Below are positions 31,998 to 42,382 of a stretch of 64,000 bases of DNA, piece by piece; the stretch's first letter is position 1; each line of letters opens with the position of its first letter. Where the stretch lies: the NCBI RefSeq assembly GCF_043555985.1, contig NZ_JBIGIC010000001.1:186001-250000 (forward strand). Reading direction: 5' to 3'. The stretch comes from Pelomonas candidula (GTDB taxonomy: Bacteria; Pseudomonadota; Gammaproteobacteria; Burkholderiales; Burkholderiaceae_C). A program made the translations under genes and the position numbers. A model generated the notes under the pieces. It searched no databases. It had not been told where the DNA came from and worked only from the letters and a program-made list of their open reading frames with translations.

Positions 31998-34900
31998 TCA
32001 GGCCGACTTGCTGGCGAACTCGGCCACCTCGCGCTCGTCCGGCCCCGTGCCGCTGAACCGGTCCAGCGCCAGGTAGATGACCGGCGTGATGTAGAGCGTC
32101 ACGGCCTGCGACAGGATCAGGCCGCCGACCACCGCCAGGCCCAGCGGCTGGCGAAGCTCGGCACCGGCACCCAGGCCCAGCGCGATGGGCAGCGCGCCCA
32201 TCAGCGCGGCCAGCGTCGTCATCATGATGGGTCGGAACCGCAGGATGCAGGCCTGCCGGATGGCCTCGGCGGGCGCGAGGCCCTGGCTGCGCTGCACGTC
32301 CAGCGCGAAGTCGATCATCATGATCGCGTTCTTCTTGACGATGCCGATCAGCATGACGATGCCGATGGTGGCGATGATGGTCAGCTCCATGCCGAACAGC
32401 TGCAGCGTGATCAGCGCGCCCACCGCCGCGGACGGCAGGCCGGCCAGGATGGTCAGCGGGTGGATGTAGCTCTCGTACAGCACGCCCAGCAGCACGTAGA
32501 TGACGGCCACGGCCAGGCCGATGAGCAGCAGTTGGCCACCCTGCGAGTCCTGGAACACGGCCGCATCGCCGCCGTAGCTGGTGATGACGCTGGCCGGCAG
32601 CTGGATGTCGCGCGTGAAGGCCGCGATCTGCTTGGTCGCGTCGCCCAGCGGCACGTTGGGCGCGAGGTTGAAGCTGATCGTGATGGCCTGCAGCTGCCCC
32701 TGGTGGTTGACGGCCGTCGGGCCCAGCGCGCGCTGCACGGTGGCGAAGGCTGTCAGCGGCACCTGCGTGCCGTTCTTGCCGCGCAGGTAGATCTTGTCGA
32801 AAGCAGCCTCGCTGCTGCGGTCGCTGTCGCCCGCCTCCATGATGACCTGGTAGGTGTTGCTCTCGGCGTAGATGCTGGACACCTGACGCTCGCCGAAGGC
32901 ACCGTACAGCGCGTTGCGCAGGTCCTGCATCTGCACGCCCAGCAGCGCCGCGCGCTCGCGGTCGATGACGAGGCTGGCCTGCAGGCCGCGCATCTGCGAG
33001 TCGCTGGTGATGTCGCGGAAGCGCTCGTCGGTGCGCAGCTTGTCCTGCAGCTTGACGGCCCAGGTGTTGAGCTCGCCGGCGGACACGGACTGCAGCGTGT
33101 ACTGGTAGCGGCTCTTGCTCTGCCGGCCGCCCAGCTGCAGGTTCTGCACGGGGCGCAGGTAGACGGCGATGCCCGGCACCTCGCGCAGCTTCTTGCGCAG
33201 GCCCTCCAGCACCCGGGTCATGGGCTCGCGCACGCCGCGGGGCTTGAGGTTGATGAACATGCGGCCCGTGTTGGTGGCGCTGCCCGAGGGCCCGCCGCCG
33301 ACGGCCGAGCTGAGCGCGGCGACGTTGGGGTCGTTGCGCACGATGGCCGCGACGCGCTCCTGCAGCAAGGTCATCGCGGCGAAGGAGGTGTCCTCGGCCG
33401 ACTCGGTGCTGGCCTGGATCTGGCCGATGTCCTCCTCGGGGAAGAAACCCTTGGGGATGGTCGTGTAGAACCACACCGTCGCCACGAAGCTCAGCACTGC
33501 CACACCCAGCACCCACCAGCGGTGGCGCAGCGCCACGTCCAGCGTGCGCGTGTAGGCGTTCAACGTGGCCGTGAAGCCGCGCTCGAACAACCGCCCCAGC
33601 GGGCCGTCTTCATGGTGCTCGTCGGCCTTCAGCAGCCGGCTGCACAGCATGGGCACCAGCGTCAGCGACACGACCGCCGACACCAGGATGGACAGGCCGA
33701 CGACGACGGCGAACTCGTGGAACAGCAGGCCGATGACGCCCGGCATGAAGAAGATGGGGATGAGCACCGCCACCAGCGACACCGAGATCGACAGGATGGT
33801 GAACGCCATCTCGCGCGCCCCGCGCACGGCCGCGTCGAAGGGCTTCATGCCGTCCTCGACGTGGCGGACGATGTTCTCCAGCATGACGATGGCATCGTCC
33901 ACGACGAGGCCCACGGCCAGCGTGATGCCCAGCAGCGAGATGTTGTCCAGCGAATAGCCGAGCGCAAACAAGAGAGTGAGCGCGCCGATCAGCGAGATCG
34001 GCAGCGAGGCCGTCGGGATCAGCGTGGCCACCGCACGGCGCAGGAAGATGAAGATGACCAGCACCACCAGGCCCACGGTCAGCGCCAGCGTCACGTAGAC
34101 GTCGTGCAGCGACTCGCGGATGGACACCGAGCGGTCGTTGAGCGTGCGCATCTGGATGGACGCCGGCATCTGCTCCGCGTAGCGCGGCAGCAGCGCCTTG
34201 ACCTTGTCGACGACCTGCACGGTGTTCGCGTCCGGCTGGCGCTGGATGGCCAGCACGATGGAGCGCTCGCCCTGGTAGGTGGAGTAGGTCTTGCTGGTCT
34301 CGACGCTGTCCTGCACCTCGGCCACGTCGCGCAGGTAAACCGGTGCGCCATCGCGCGAGGCGACGACGATGTTGCCGAACTCGGCGGCGTTGCGCAGCTG
34401 GCGGTTGGCCTGGATGGTCAGCGTCTGGCGCGAGCCGTCCAGCACGCCGACGGGCGTGTTGGCGTTGGCGGCGTTCACGGCCGTCTGCAGGTCGGCCAGC
34501 GTGATGTTGCGCTGGTTCAGCAGCTCGGTGCGCACCTTGATGCGCACGGCGTAGCGCTTCTGGCCGTAGATGGACACCTGGGCCACGCCGTCGATGGTGG
34601 ACAGGCCCGGCGACAGCAGGTTCTCGGCGTAGTCGTTCAGCTCGGTGAGGTCGATGGACGGCGAGGTCAGCGCCACCAGCAGCACCGGCGCGTCGGCTGG
34701 GTTGACCTTGCGGTAGTTGGGTGGCGAGGTCATCTCCGCCGGCAGCGAGCGCAGCGAGCGGAACAGCGCGGCCTGCACGTCCACGGCGGCCGCGTCGATG
34801 TTGCGCGACGGATCGAACTCCAGCGTGATGGACGTGTTGCCCAGCGTGTTGGTCGACGAGATCGTCTGCAGGCCGGCAATCGTGGAGAACTGCTTCTCCA

Positions 34901-35099
34901 GCGGCAGCGCGACGGACGAGGCCATCGTCTCGGGCGCCGCACCGGGCAGCGACGCGCCGACGTTGATGATCGGCGTGTTGTACGACGGCAGCGCGGCGAC
35001 CGGGATGCGGCTCCACGCCGCCAGACCCGCGATGACGAGTGACAAATTCAGCAGCACGGTCATGACCGGCCGCCGGATGAAAACCTCGGTGAGTCTCAT
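31998..35099 (-). CDS. RND multidrug efflux inner-membrane transporter (MdtB/MdtC-like)
   Basis: ATG 35099 (MRLTEVFIRRPVMTVLLNLSL) gives 1033 residues with the HAE1-RND plan of 12 transmembrane helices and two large periplasmic loops. The proton-relay residues are present in LGITLAVGLVVDDAIVMLENI. The sequence is closer to the MdtB/MdtC group (FIRRPVMTVLLNLSLVIAGLAAW, SLPGAAPETMASSVALPLEKQF) than to AcrB. It works with the periplasmic adaptor encoded just upstream and needs an outer-membrane channel that is not encoded in this cluster. Substrates cannot be deduced. Confidence 0.92.
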   Translation of the reverse strand: MRLTEVFIRRPVMTVLLNLSLVIAGLAAWSRIPVAALPSYNTPIINVGASLPGAAPETMASSVALPLEKQFSTIAGLQTISSTNTLGNTSITLEFDPSRNIDAAAVDVQAALFRSLRSLPAEMTSPPNYRKVNPADAPVLLVALTSPSIDLTELNDYAENLLSPGLSTIDGVAQVSIYGQKRYAVRIKVRTELLNQRNITLADLQTAVNAANANTPVGVLDGSRQTLTIQANRQLRNAAEFGNIVVASRDGAPVYLRDVAEVQDSVETSKTYSTYQGERSIVLAIQRQPDANTVQVVDKVKALLPRYAEQMPASIQMRTLNDRSVSIRESLHDVYVTLALTVGLVVLVIFIFLRRAVATLIPTASLPISLIGALTLLFALGYSLDNISLLGITLAVGLVVDDAIVMLENIVRHVEDGMKPFDAAVRGAREMAFTILSISVSLVAVLIPIFFMPGVIGLLFHEFAVVVGLSILVSAVVSLTLVPMLCSRLLKADEHHEDGPLGRLFERGFTATLNAYTRTLDVALRHRWWVLGVAVLSFVATVWFYTTIPKGFFPEEDIGQIQASTESAEDTSFAAMTLLQERVAAIVRNDPNVAALSSAVGGGPSGSATNTGRMFINLKPRGVREPMTRVLEGLRKKLREVPGIAVYLRPVQNLQLGGRQSKSRYQYTLQSVSAGELNTWAVKLQDKLRTDERFRDITSDSQMRGLQASLVIDRERAALLGVQMQDLRNALYGAFGERQVSSIYAESNTYQVIMEAGDSDRSSEAAFDKIYLRGKNGTQVPLTAFATVQRALGPTAVNHQGQLQAITISFNLAPNVPLGDATKQIAAFTRDIQLPASVITSYGGDAAVFQDSQGGQLLLIGLAVAVIYVLLGVLYESYIHPLTILAGLPSAAVGALITLQLFGMELTIIATIGIVMLIGIVKKNAIMMIDFALDVQRSQGLAPAEAIRQACILRFRPIMMTTLAALMGALPIALGLGAGAELRQPLGLAVVGGLILSQAVTLYITPVIYLALDRFSGTGPDEREVAEFASKSA

Positions 35100-35184
35100 G
35101 CCAGCCCCTCGCTCGATGAGCACATCGCGCGATCCCCCGCGGGGATCGCGGGCTGGCTTGGGGCGGCCCTGCGCTCAGCCCGCG
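35100..35184. repeat. Partial structured repeat, copy F, inside the efflux operon
   Basis: CCCCTCGCTCGATGAGCACA, GATCCCCCGCGGGGATC and GGCTTGGGGCGGCCCTGCGC match parts of the intergenic repeat family, but the long core stem is missing. It separates the adaptor stop codon from the RND start codon and reads opposite to the operon. Confidence 0.5.
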
Positions 35185-36336
35185 TCATTTGCCGGCACCC
35201 GAAGCCGCCTTGGCCGCGCCATCGCCGCCACTGGGCGTGATGCGCAGCGGCGTACCCGGCCTCAGGTTCTGCTTGCCGTCCATGACGACATGCGCCGTCG
35301 CGTCCAGGCCCTCGACGACGGCCTGCTCGCCCACGGCGGAGCGCAGCTGCACGCTGACCAGCCTGGCCGTGTTGTCGGGGCCGACGACGTAGACCGAGCG
35401 CTCGTTGCCGCGCAGGATCAGCGCCGCCTGCGGCACCACCGTCGCACCCTTCAGCGTGCGCAGCGTGACGCGCACGCGCAGGTACTGGCCCGGCCACAGC
35501 GTCCGCGCCTTGTTGTCGAACTCGGCCTTGACCTTGATGGTGCCGGTGGTCGTGTCGACGAGGTTGTCCACGGCGATGACCCGGCCCTTCACGGTCTCGG
35601 CACCGGGCGGCATGGCCTCGACGTCCAGCGGGCCGGCGCGCGTGGCCTCCAGCAGCGAGGCGAGCTGGGTCTCGGGTACCGCGAAGCTCACGGCGATGGG
35701 GTCCAGCTGCGCGATGTTGACCAGCGGCACCGCCGTCGCGCTGGCCTGCACCAGGCTGCCGGGGTAGACGTTGACGATGCCGGCACGGCCCGTGATGGGC
35801 GCGCGCAGCTCGTTGTAGCCCAGCGTGACCTGCGCGGCCTGCACGGCGGCCTCGTCGCTGCGTACCAGCGCCTGGCCAGCGTCAAAGGCAGCCTGGGCCG
35901 TGTCGACAGCGCTCTGCGCGACGAAGTTCTGCGCCTTCAGTTCCTTGGCGCGGTTGAGCTGGCGCTCCAGGTCGGTCTGGCCGGCACGGTCACGTGCAAG
36001 CTGGGCACGCGCCTTCTCCAGCGGGGCGCGGTCGGCACGGTCATCGAAGCGGAACAGCAGCTCGCCCTTCTTCACGTTCTGGCCGTCCCTGACCAGCACC
36101 TGGGCGACCGTGCTGGTCGTCTGCGCGCGCAGGTCCACGCTCTGCAGCGCCGTGACGGTACCGCTGGCCTCGACCGTGAGGGGCACGTCGGCCTGCTTCA
36201 CCTGCATGACGCTGACGTTCTGCGCCGCCGGCGTGCTCGCCGTGCCGGCAGCGGCGCCGGCATCGTCCTTGCGCCCACAACCGGCCAACAGGGTCAGACT
36301 CAGGCTGCAAAGAAACAGGGGGGAGGACACGCGCAT
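35185..36336 (-). CDS. RND efflux periplasmic adaptor lipoprotein (MdtA/AcrA-like)
   Basis: The 383-residue protein has a lipoprotein signal (MRVSSPLFLCSLSLTLLAGC, lipobox LAGC). The membrane-fusion plan follows: lipoyl half-motif (SGTVTALQSVDLRAQTTSTVAQVLVRDGQNVKKGELLFRF), an alpha-helical hairpin of about 110-165, second lipoyl half (YNELRAPITGRAGIVNVYPGSLVQA), then beta-barrel and membrane-proximal domains. It joins the RND pump encoded 85 bp downstream to an outer-membrane channel. The operon is interrupted by repeat copy F. Confidence 0.92.
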   Translation of the reverse strand: MRVSSPLFLCSLSLTLLAGCGRKDDAGAAAGTASTPAAQNVSVMQVKQADVPLTVEASGTVTALQSVDLRAQTTSTVAQVLVRDGQNVKKGELLFRFDDRADRAPLEKARAQLARDRAGQTDLERQLNRAKELKAQNFVAQSAVDTAQAAFDAGQALVRSDEAAVQAAQVTLGYNELRAPITGRAGIVNVYPGSLVQASATAVPLVNIAQLDPIAVSFAVPETQLASLLEATRAGPLDVEAMPPGAETVKGRVIAVDNLVDTTTGTIKVKAEFDNKARTLWPGQYLRVRVTLRTLKGATVVPQAALILRGNERSVYVVGPDNTARLVSVQLRSAVGEQAVVEGLDATAHVVMDGKQNLRPGTPLRITPSGGDGAAKAASGAGK

Positions 36337-36443
36337 GCAAGCCTGCTGAAAGTAATAGGGGTTGACTGAAAAAACAGATCAGCTTAACCGCCCATCTTTG
36401 CTGGTAGTTTTCCGGCCCAGCCTGCCAAGCGCGCTTTTCGTGT

Positions 36444-37351
<908 letters not shown>

Positions 37352-37355
<4 letters not shown>

Positions 37356-38257
37356 CGGTTCAGGAAATCAGGGGTGAGTTCGGGGTGGACGCTGTCCTCG
37401 GTCTGCAGCGTCAGCGCGGCGAGGTCCAGACCCAGGCGGGCGGCGGCGTCGAAGTCATTGGCATCGTTGAGCAGCGCGGCGCAGACGCCGGCCGACAGTG
37501 CATCGCCAGCGCCGGTCACGTCGACAACGTCGACCTCGGGCGCAGCCCAGTGGCGCGGCTCCCGGCCGGGCTGGCTCAGCAGCAGGCCGTCCTCACCGTG
37601 CGACACCAGCACGCAGCCGACGCCACGCCGGTGCAGCCGCGCGAGCGCCTCGTCGGGCTCGTCGGCCACGGTGGACAGCTCGCCCGCGTTCAGGATCAGC
37701 AGGTGCAGGCCTTGCAGATCTTCCGGCAGCCGCTCCATCTTGGCCTCGGACACCGCCACGCCGACCAGCGGGATGCCGCTGGCGCGCGCCTCGCCGAGCA
37801 GCAGCGGCCAGGCGTCGTGCGGCAGGTTGCCGTCGGCGACGATCAGCGCCGCGCGGGCACGCAGATCCTTGCTGGACTCCAGCGCCCAAGGGTTGAGGCG
37901 CTCGACCAGCGGCATGGCCGCCAGGCCCAGGTGCAGATCGCCGTCCGGCGACAGCACGGCCGTGTAGCTGTCGGTCACGTGCCGGCGCAGCCGCAGCACG
38001 GCGTCGGTGGCAATGCCGACGCGCGTGGCCTGCTCCATCAGCATGCGGCCGCCGGCGTCATCGCCCACGGCGGCGATCAGGGCGACGGGCAGGCCCAGGC
38101 GCGCCAGGTTCTCGGCGACGTTGCGCACGACGCCGCCGGGTGTCTCATGCGCTTCACACGGGTTGGACGATCCGGCCAGCGCCTGCGCCAACAGGCGCAG
38201 CTTGCGGTCGACATTGAGGCCGCCGATGCAGACGATGGGGGCGGCAGAAAGAGTCAT
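37352..38257 (-). CDS. psuK: PfkB family carbohydrate kinase, probable pseudouridine kinase
   Basis: The 301-residue protein has the two PfkB signatures, GGVVRNVAENLARLGLPVALIAAVGDD near residues 41-67 and the C-terminal VDVVDVTGAGDALSAGVCAAL with the catalytic Asp of GAGD. Coupling to psuG by a 4-bp overlap makes pseudouridine the likely substrate, phosphorylated at the 5' hydroxyl. The sequence alone would also allow another nucleoside or sugar. No dedicated pseudouridine transporter is seen beside it. Confidence 0.88.
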
Positions 38258-38267
38258 TCGCGCGATT

Positions 38268-38945
38268 CTAAAAAGCCCGCTCCGCCACCCATGCCGCCAG
38301 CGCGACGGCCAGCGCCTGCACCACCTGCTCGTCCGTGCGCCCGCTGCGCGCCCTCACGTGGAAGGCATGGTCCGCGTCGTCCTCGAGATGCAGCGTGCTG
38401 CTGTCGCCCAGCCCCTGGACGACACCGCGCAGCAGGCCCGGCTCGGCCAGCTCGTCGCGCGTGCCCTGCAGGAACAGCATGGGCACGTCGATCTGCGCCA
38501 GATGCGCGGCCCGCTCGATGCCCGGCTTGCCGGCTGGATGCAGCGGGAAGCCGACGAACACGAGGCCGCGCACACCCGGCATGGCCGCGGCGGCCTGGGC
38601 CTGGGAGGTCATGCGGCCGCCGAAGGACTTGCCGCCCGCCAGCAGCGGCGCGCCGGGCAGACGGCTGTGCGCAGCAGCCACCGCGGCACGCACGGCGGCG
38701 TGGGCGACGGCCGGTGAATCGGGCCGCCTGGAGCCGCGCTCCATGTAGGGGAACTGGTAGCGCAGCGTCGCGATCGACTGCCCGGACAAGGCCTGCGACA
38801 GCGCCTCCATGAAGCCGTGCCGCATGCCGGCACCGGCGCCATGCGCAAAGACGTAGGCAGCGCGCGGCTGCGGCGGTTGCAGCCACAGCGCGGATACGGC
38901 GGTCTGGTCGTCGACGGTCAGCGAGAAGAGCTCGGGCGTGTTCAT
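38268..38945 (-). CDS. Alpha/beta-hydrolase (KANL3/Tex30-like)
   Basis: ATG 38945 gives a 225-residue protein; the frame extends further but into the promoter of the divergent gene. The small alpha/beta-hydrolase pattern is clear: AYVFAHGAGAGMRHGFM with the oxyanion loop, GGKSFGGRM as the nucleophile elbow (Ser of GKSFG), DVPMLFLQGTRDELAE with the acid, and DADHAFHV with the catalytic His. Such Tex30-like proteins have no settled substrate in bacteria. The gene ends 10 bp before the kinase gene, so it may be the first gene of the psuK-psuG unit. Confidence 0.88.
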   Translation of the reverse strand: MNTPELFSLTVDDQTAVSALWLQPPQPRAAYVFAHGAGAGMRHGFMEALSQALSGQSIATLRYQFPYMERGSRRPDSPAVAHAAVRAAVAAAHSRLPGAPLLAGGKSFGGRMTSQAQAAAAMPGVRGLVFVGFPLHPAGKPGIERAAHLAQIDVPMLFLQGTRDELAEPGLLRGVVQGLGDSSTLHLEDDADHAFHVRARSGRTDEQVVQALAVALAAWVAERAF

Positions 38946-39043
38946 GCCCGCGAGCTTACGCAGCTGCGCTAGAGTCGGCCCCGGTGCGGCGCCACGCCGC
39001 CCACGTCGCTCGGACGGTTCCGGGCGCTCACGTGACACTGCCA

Positions 39044-40267
39044 ATGACTTCTTCCTCTTCCGCCTCCGGCGGCAAGCGCCGTTTCGCGCGCATCGACCGC
39101 CTCCCGCCCTACGTCTTCAACATCACGGCCGAGCTCAAGCTCGCGGCCCGCCGGCGTGGCGAGGACATCATCGACATGAGCATGGGCAACCCCGACGGGG
39201 CCACGCCGCCGCACATCGTCGCCAAGCTCAACGAGGTCTCGCAACGGCCCGACACCCACGGCTACTCGGCCAGCAAGGGCATCCCGCGCCTGCGCCGCGC
39301 GATCTCGCACTGGTACCAGCGCCGCTACGGCGTCGACATCAACCCCGACACCGAGGCCATCGTCACCATCGGCTCCAAGGAAGGCCTGGCCCACCTCATG
39401 CTGGCCACGCTGGACCGCGGCGACACGGTGCTGGTGCCCGACCCCAGCTACCCCATCCACATCTACGGCGCGGTCATCGCCGGCGCCGACATCCGCGCCA
39501 TTCCCGTCAGCAGCGAGGTGGACTTCTTCGCCGAGCTGGAGAAGACCATCCGCGGCAGCTACCCCAAGCCCAAGATGATGGTGTTCGGCTTCCCGTCCAA
39601 CCCGACGGCGCAGTGCGTGGACATCGGCTTCTTCGAGCGCGTCGTGGCGCTGGCCAAGAAGCACGACATCCTCGTCGTGCACGATCTGGCCTATGCCGAC
39701 ATCGTCTACGACGGCTATGTGGCACCCAGCATCATGCAGGTGCCCGGCGCCAAGGACGTGGCGGTCGAGTTCTTCACGCTCAGCAAGAGCTACAACATGG
39801 CCGGCTGGCGCGTGGGCTTCATGGTGGGCAACGCCGACCTCGTCGCGGCCCTGGCCCGCATCAAGAGCTATCACGACTACGGCACCTTCACGCCGCTGCA
39901 GGTCGCGGCCATCGCCGCGCTGGAGGGCGACCAGCAGTGCGTGAAGGACATCGCAGCCAGCTACCAGCGCCGCCGCGACGTGCTCTACAAGGGGCTCATC
40001 GAAGCCGGCTGGCAGGTCGACTGCCCCAAGGCCAGCATGTACATCTGGGCGCGCATCCCCGAGCCCTACCGCGAGCTGGGCTCGCTGGAGTTCGCGCGCC
40101 AGCTGCTGGAAAAGGCCAAGGTCTGCGTGTCGCCCGGCATCGGCTTCGGCGACCACGGCGATGGCCATGTGCGCTTCGCGCTGATCGAGAACGAGTCGCG
40201 CATCCGCCAGGCGGTGCGCGGCATCAAGGCGATGTTCAAGGCGGATGGGGTGTTGAAGCCGTCCTGA
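39044..40267 (+). CDS. alaC: PLP-dependent aminotransferase, alanine transaminase AlaC-like
   Basis: ATG 39044 gives 407 residues of fold-type I aminotransferase: IDRLPPYVFNITAELKLAARRRGEDIIDMSMGNPDG at the start, GYSASKGIPRLRRAI, VPDPSYPIHIYGAVIAGADI, FPSNPTAQCV, and the PLP lysine in TLSKSYNMAGWRVGF. These motifs match the AlaC/AlaA-type class that transaminates pyruvate with glutamate, rather than aspartate aminotransferase. Divergent from the alpha/beta-hydrolase gene; its end is 3 bp from the convergent UPF0303 gene. Confidence 0.9.
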   Translation: MTSSSSASGGKRRFARIDRLPPYVFNITAELKLAARRRGEDIIDMSMGNPDGATPPHIVAKLNEVSQRPDTHGYSASKGIPRLRRAISHWYQRRYGVDINPDTEAIVTIGSKEGLAHLMLATLDRGDTVLVPDPSYPIHIYGAVIAGADIRAIPVSSEVDFFAELEKTIRGSYPKPKMMVFGFPSNPTAQCVDIGFFERVVALAKKHDILVVHDLAYADIVYDGYVAPSIMQVPGAKDVAVEFFTLSKSYNMAGWRVGFMVGNADLVAALARIKSYHDYGTFTPLQVAAIAALEGDQQCVKDIAASYQRRRDVLYKGLIEAGWQVDCPKASMYIWARIPEPYRELGSLEFARQLLEKAKVCVSPGIGFGDHGDGHVRFALIENESRIRQAVRGIKAMFKADGVLKPS

Positions 40268-40270
40268 GCT

Positions 40271-40777
40271 TCAACGCGACGGCGACGCGATGCTGTGGCT
40301 CTGCCACAGCTCCAGCCCGCCCACCGCGAGGATGTGGTCTTCCCAGCCCTCCAGGCCCGACACGATGACCGTGCCGATGCGCCCCTGACCGCGCACGACC
40401 AGCGGAAAGGCACCACCCTCGGCGCGGAACAGCTCGGGGTCCAGACCCGTGTCCTGGTTGAAGTCGACACCGCGCTCGAGGAACTGCTGTCGCACCATCC
40501 ACGAGCTGTGACCGAAGCGACGCACGACGTTCTTCTTCTTGTTGACCCAGTCCGCATTGCCGGCGCCCGTGCCGTCCATGAAGTAGACGAACAGCGGGTG
40601 CTCGTCCTTCTCGATGTGGATGGCGATGGGCCGGCCCGGGAACCACTCCAGCGCCAGTGCGAGGATGGACTGGCCGATGGCCATCGCGTCCGCCGCACTC
40701 AGGCGGTCCAGCACCAGTGCGTTTTCCTGGGCGGCGCATTCGGCGACGGTCTTTTGGGCTTTCAGGCTTTTGTCCAT
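40271..40777 (-). CDS. UPF0303/GlcG-HbpS-fold protein
   Basis: The 168-residue protein shows the UPF0303 pattern: ALEWFPGRPIAIHIEKDEHPLFVYFMDGTG, NADWVNKKKNVVRRFGHSSW and GAFPLVVRGQGRIGTVIVSGLEGWEDH. The fold is shared with HbpS and GlcG, linked to heme binding or degradation, but the biochemical role of UPF0303 members is not established. Convergent with alaC and divergent from gph. Confidence 0.85.
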   Translation of the reverse strand: MDKSLKAQKTVAECAAQENALVLDRLSAADAMAIGQSILALALEWFPGRPIAIHIEKDEHPLFVYFMDGTGAGNADWVNKKKNVVRRFGHSSWMVRQQFLERGVDFNQDTGLDPELFRAEGGAFPLVVRGQGRIGTVIVSGLEGWEDHILAVGGLELWQSHSIASPSR

Positions 40778-40945
40778 GGCTCGACCAACAAGTTTTCAGC
40801 AGGCGATCACGCCATCTTAGGGCGGCAAGGACAGCGCTACCCTTTCTGTCAAAAAACGCAATCGCGCCCACAAGCAATCACATGCGGTGCCCCGCGATAG
40901 CATGCGGCGCCCCTGTTGAGGCCGCGTCTGCCGCGGACGTCTTTT

Positions 40946-41626
40946 GTGAACCCGAATCCTGGCCAACCCCTGCGCCCGCAGGCCTGCATCCTCGACCTCG
41001 ACGGCACGCTCGTCGACACGTTGGGCGACTTCATCGCCGTGCTGGGCCTGACGCTCACCGACCTGGGCCTGCCCGCCGTGAATCGCGAGTTCGTCGAGCA
41101 CACCATCGGCCGTGGCGGCGAGAACCTCGTGCGACAGACGCTGGCGCACGTGGGCGCCGAGCCCGCGCTGTTCGACCGCGCCTGGGCGCTCTACCAGCAG
41201 CACTACGCCACCGTGAACGGCGAGCATGCGTCCGTCTACCCGGGCGTCGTCGAGGGGCTGGAGGCCTTGTGCGCGCTGGGCCTGCCGCTGGCCGTGCTGA
41301 CCAACAAGCCCGCCGCGCCGACGCGCGAGCTGCTCAAGCGCAAGGGGCTGGACGGGTTCTTCACCCACGTGTTCGGCGGCGACGACTTCGCGCGCAAGAA
41401 GCCCGACCCGCTGCCGCTGCTCAAGACCTGCGAGGCGCTGGGCACACCGCCGTCAGCGACGTGGATGGTGGGCGACTCGCGCAACGACGCCGAGGCCGCG
41501 CACGCGGCAGGCTGCCCGCTGGTGCTGGTGACCTACGGCTACAACCACGGCGAGGACATCCGCGCCGTGAAGGCGGCGCGGCACGTGGACCGGCTGGACC
41601 AGTTCAGCGCTTGCGATCTTTCTTGA
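40946..41626 (+). CDS. gph: Phosphoglycolate phosphatase (HAD family)
   Basis: GTG 40946 is my preferred start, giving 226 residues; a TTG at 40916 would add ten. HAD motifs are in order: ILDLDGTLVDT (nucleophile Asp), LAVLTNKPA (motif II Thr), KKPDPLPLL (motif III Lys) and WMVGDSRNDAEAA (motif IV). Spacing and the phrase FVEHTIGRGGENLVRQTL match Gph. The enzyme removes phosphate from 2-phosphoglycolate formed by DNA repair or Rubisco. The 3' end overlaps the convergent chalcone-isomerase-like gene by 23 bp. Confidence 0.9.
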   Translation: MNPNPGQPLRPQACILDLDGTLVDTLGDFIAVLGLTLTDLGLPAVNREFVEHTIGRGGENLVRQTLAHVGAEPALFDRAWALYQQHYATVNGEHASVYPGVVEGLEALCALGLPLAVLTNKPAAPTRELLKRKGLDGFFTHVFGGDDFARKKPDPLPLLKTCEALGTPPSATWMVGDSRNDAEAAHAAGCPLVLVTYGYNHGEDIRAVKAARHVDRLDQFSACDLS

Positions 41627-42203
41627 GGCCCAGCAGGGCTTCCTTCAGGTTGTCGTCAGCCGGCTTGTCGCCCAGCCAGATGCGCAGCAGCGACGAGAAG
41701 AACTCGGGCTCCTTGATGGTCTCGCCGATGGGCTTGCCGTTCAGCAGCACGGTGGAGCCGATGCCGGGGACGTAGTCGACGTAGAAGCTGTCGCCGCTGT
41801 TGAGCTGCTTGCGGCTGGCGAAGATCTCGCTGAGCTTGAGCACGCCGTTGATGGACTTCGCGAACTCCTCGCGCGTCACGTTGGCCTCGATGCCCTTCGT
41901 GAACAGCTTGCCCAGCTCGTTGCCATCGATGTCGCGCAGCATGCTGATGTGGATGCGCTTGGGGCCGGGCGCGGCCAGCACCTCGGCGGTCGTGCTGGCC
42001 TTGTGCGTCAGGTACAGGCCCGCCGTGTAGACCTTGATGACGAACTTGTAGCGGATGCCCGCGCCGTTGAGCAGCAGCTTCTGGCCGGCCAGGTCCACTG
42101 CGGTCTCGTACTTGACGTTGGCCACCTCGACCGTGTCGGCCCAGGCAGCGGCTCCTCCCAGACTGCCGGCGGCCACCAGGGCCGCGACGATGAATGCGCG
42201 CAT
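41604..42203 (-). CDS. Secreted chalcone-isomerase-like protein
   Basis: ATG 42203 has GGAG 7 nt upstream and opens directly on a signal peptide (MRAFIVAALVAAGSLGGAAAWA), giving 199 residues; an ATG at 42215 is the alternative. The mature part carries LLLNGAGIRYKFVIKVYTAGLYLT, ISMLRDIDGNELGKLFTKGIEANV, NSGDSFYVDYVPGIGSTVLLNGKPIGETI and EFFSSLLRIWLGDKPAD. This is the bacterial periplasmic chalcone-isomerase-like (Chalcone_3) family, members of which are thought to bind fatty acids or related ligands; a flavonoid role is unlikely here. Confidence 0.85.
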   Translation of the reverse strand: MRAFIVAALVAAGSLGGAAAWADTVEVANVKYETAVDLAGQKLLLNGAGIRYKFVIKVYTAGLYLTHKASTTAEVLAAPGPKRIHISMLRDIDGNELGKLFTKGIEANVTREEFAKSINGVLKLSEIFASRKQLNSGDSFYVDYVPGIGSTVLLNGKPIGETIKEPEFFSSLLRIWLGDKPADDNLKEALLGLKKDRKR

Positions 42204-42257
42204 GACTCGCTCCATTGTTCTGCCGCGATGGCGGCGTCTCCGTGTGCCGAAGTATGG

Positions 42258-42288
42258 CCTGACGCGGCCAAAACGCCGCTGATACACT
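42258..42288 (+). promoter_or_regulatory. Candidate sigma-70 promoter of the trp operon
   Basis: CTGACG and TACACT (42283-42288) are separated by about 18 bp and resemble -35 and -10 boxes. Transcription would begin near 42295, just before the putative leader-peptide ATG at 42298. The assignment is by eye. Confidence 0.45.
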
Positions 42289-42297
42289 GGCCCGACC

Positions 42298-42378
42298 ATG
42301 TTCATCACGCGCAAGCACATCACGGGGTCGAGCGACCGGGGAGCCTGGCCCTGGCGTCCCTGGGCCACCGCTGTCTGA
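42298..42378 (+). CDS. trpL: Putative trp leader peptide (26 residues, three Trp codons)
   Basis: ATG 42298 opens a 26-codon frame ending with TGA at 42376-42378. It reads MFITRKHITGSSDRGAWPWR then PWATAV. Three tryptophan codons lie at 42346, 42352 and 42361, a density far above chance, about 100 bp before trpE. That is the hallmark of ribosome-stalling attenuation. There is no ribosome-binding site, and the predicted start of transcription is only a few bases upstream, so it may be translated as a leaderless message. The downstream region has competing stem candidates. Confidence 0.6.
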   Translation: MFITRKHITGSSDRGAWPWRPWATAV

Positions 42379-42382
42379 TGCC